DNA of 5,320 nucleotides from an uncultured Gemmatimonadota bacterium (lineage in GTDB: Bacteria; Gemmatimonadota; Gemmatimonadetes; Gemmatimonadales; GWC2-71-9), in NCBI GenBank assembly GCA_913009915.1, contig CAJVYZ010000231.1, positions 1 to 5,320 of the forward strand. The letters are read 5' to 3'. Both the position numbers and the translations under genes were made by a program. This document shows positions 5,262 to 5,320 of this stretch, in pieces (the stretch's first letter is position 1; the number at the start of each line of letters is the position of its first letter). A model generated the notes under the pieces. It was not told the origin of the DNA and searched no databases. It was given only the letters and a program-made list of their open reading frames with translations.

Positions 5262-5320
5262 GGCGGCCCTCCGTCGGCGTGCTCCCGCTGCTGCTCTTCC
5301 GTTGTGTTTTGCCCTTTCCC

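Overview
The window is GC-rich, densely coded bacterial chromosome. It carries an exported beta-barrel-type protein, which points to a Gram-negative (diderm) host, and a lysine-rich histone H1-like protein. There are no tRNA or rRNA genes, IS elements, phage genes or CRISPR repeats. A Gemmatimonadota-like or similar environmental diderm would fit the GC-rich metabolic genes plus a small orphan barrel with a signal peptide ending near LAGQ. This is an impression only; nothing in the window fixes the taxonomy.

Left part, + strand (1-3357): the 3' part of a molybdopterin-dependent formate dehydrogenase alpha subunit enters from the left edge and stops at 1040. After an 80-nt gap come tdh (threonine 3-dehydrogenase) and kbl (glycine C-acetyltransferase), which share an ATGA stop/start overlap. 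Tdh oxidises L-threonine to 2-amino-3-ketobutyrate with NAD+. Kbl then cleaves this unstable product with CoA into glycine and acetyl-CoA. The two genes are a complete threonine-to-glycine catabolic unit, in the order tdh-kbl (E. coli has kbl-tdh). The nearby formate dehydrogenase could be linked through one-carbon metabolism (glycine, C1-tetrahydrofolate, formate, CO2), but that is inference.

Middle (3358-4365): a 360-nt intergenic region holds an AT-rich promoter-like patch and a G-rich leader with a possible hairpin. It precedes a 215-aa exported protein that looks like a small outer-membrane beta-barrel.

Right part, - strand (4316-5320): a lysine-rich, histone H1-like protein and a 3-methyladenine DNA glycosylase (AAG/Mpg family) are coupled by a GTGA overlap and read leftwards. 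They converge on the barrel gene, and the 3' ends overlap by 50 nt. Two structural features stand out. A perfect 26-bp palindrome lies 12 nt inside the glycosylase reading frame. A terminator-like hairpin with a T-tract for the + strand barrel gene is built from conserved codons of the glycosylase.

I see no multi-gene novel system here. The genes are mostly ordinary metabolism and DNA repair, and the points worth a second look are the overlapping and regulatory structures.
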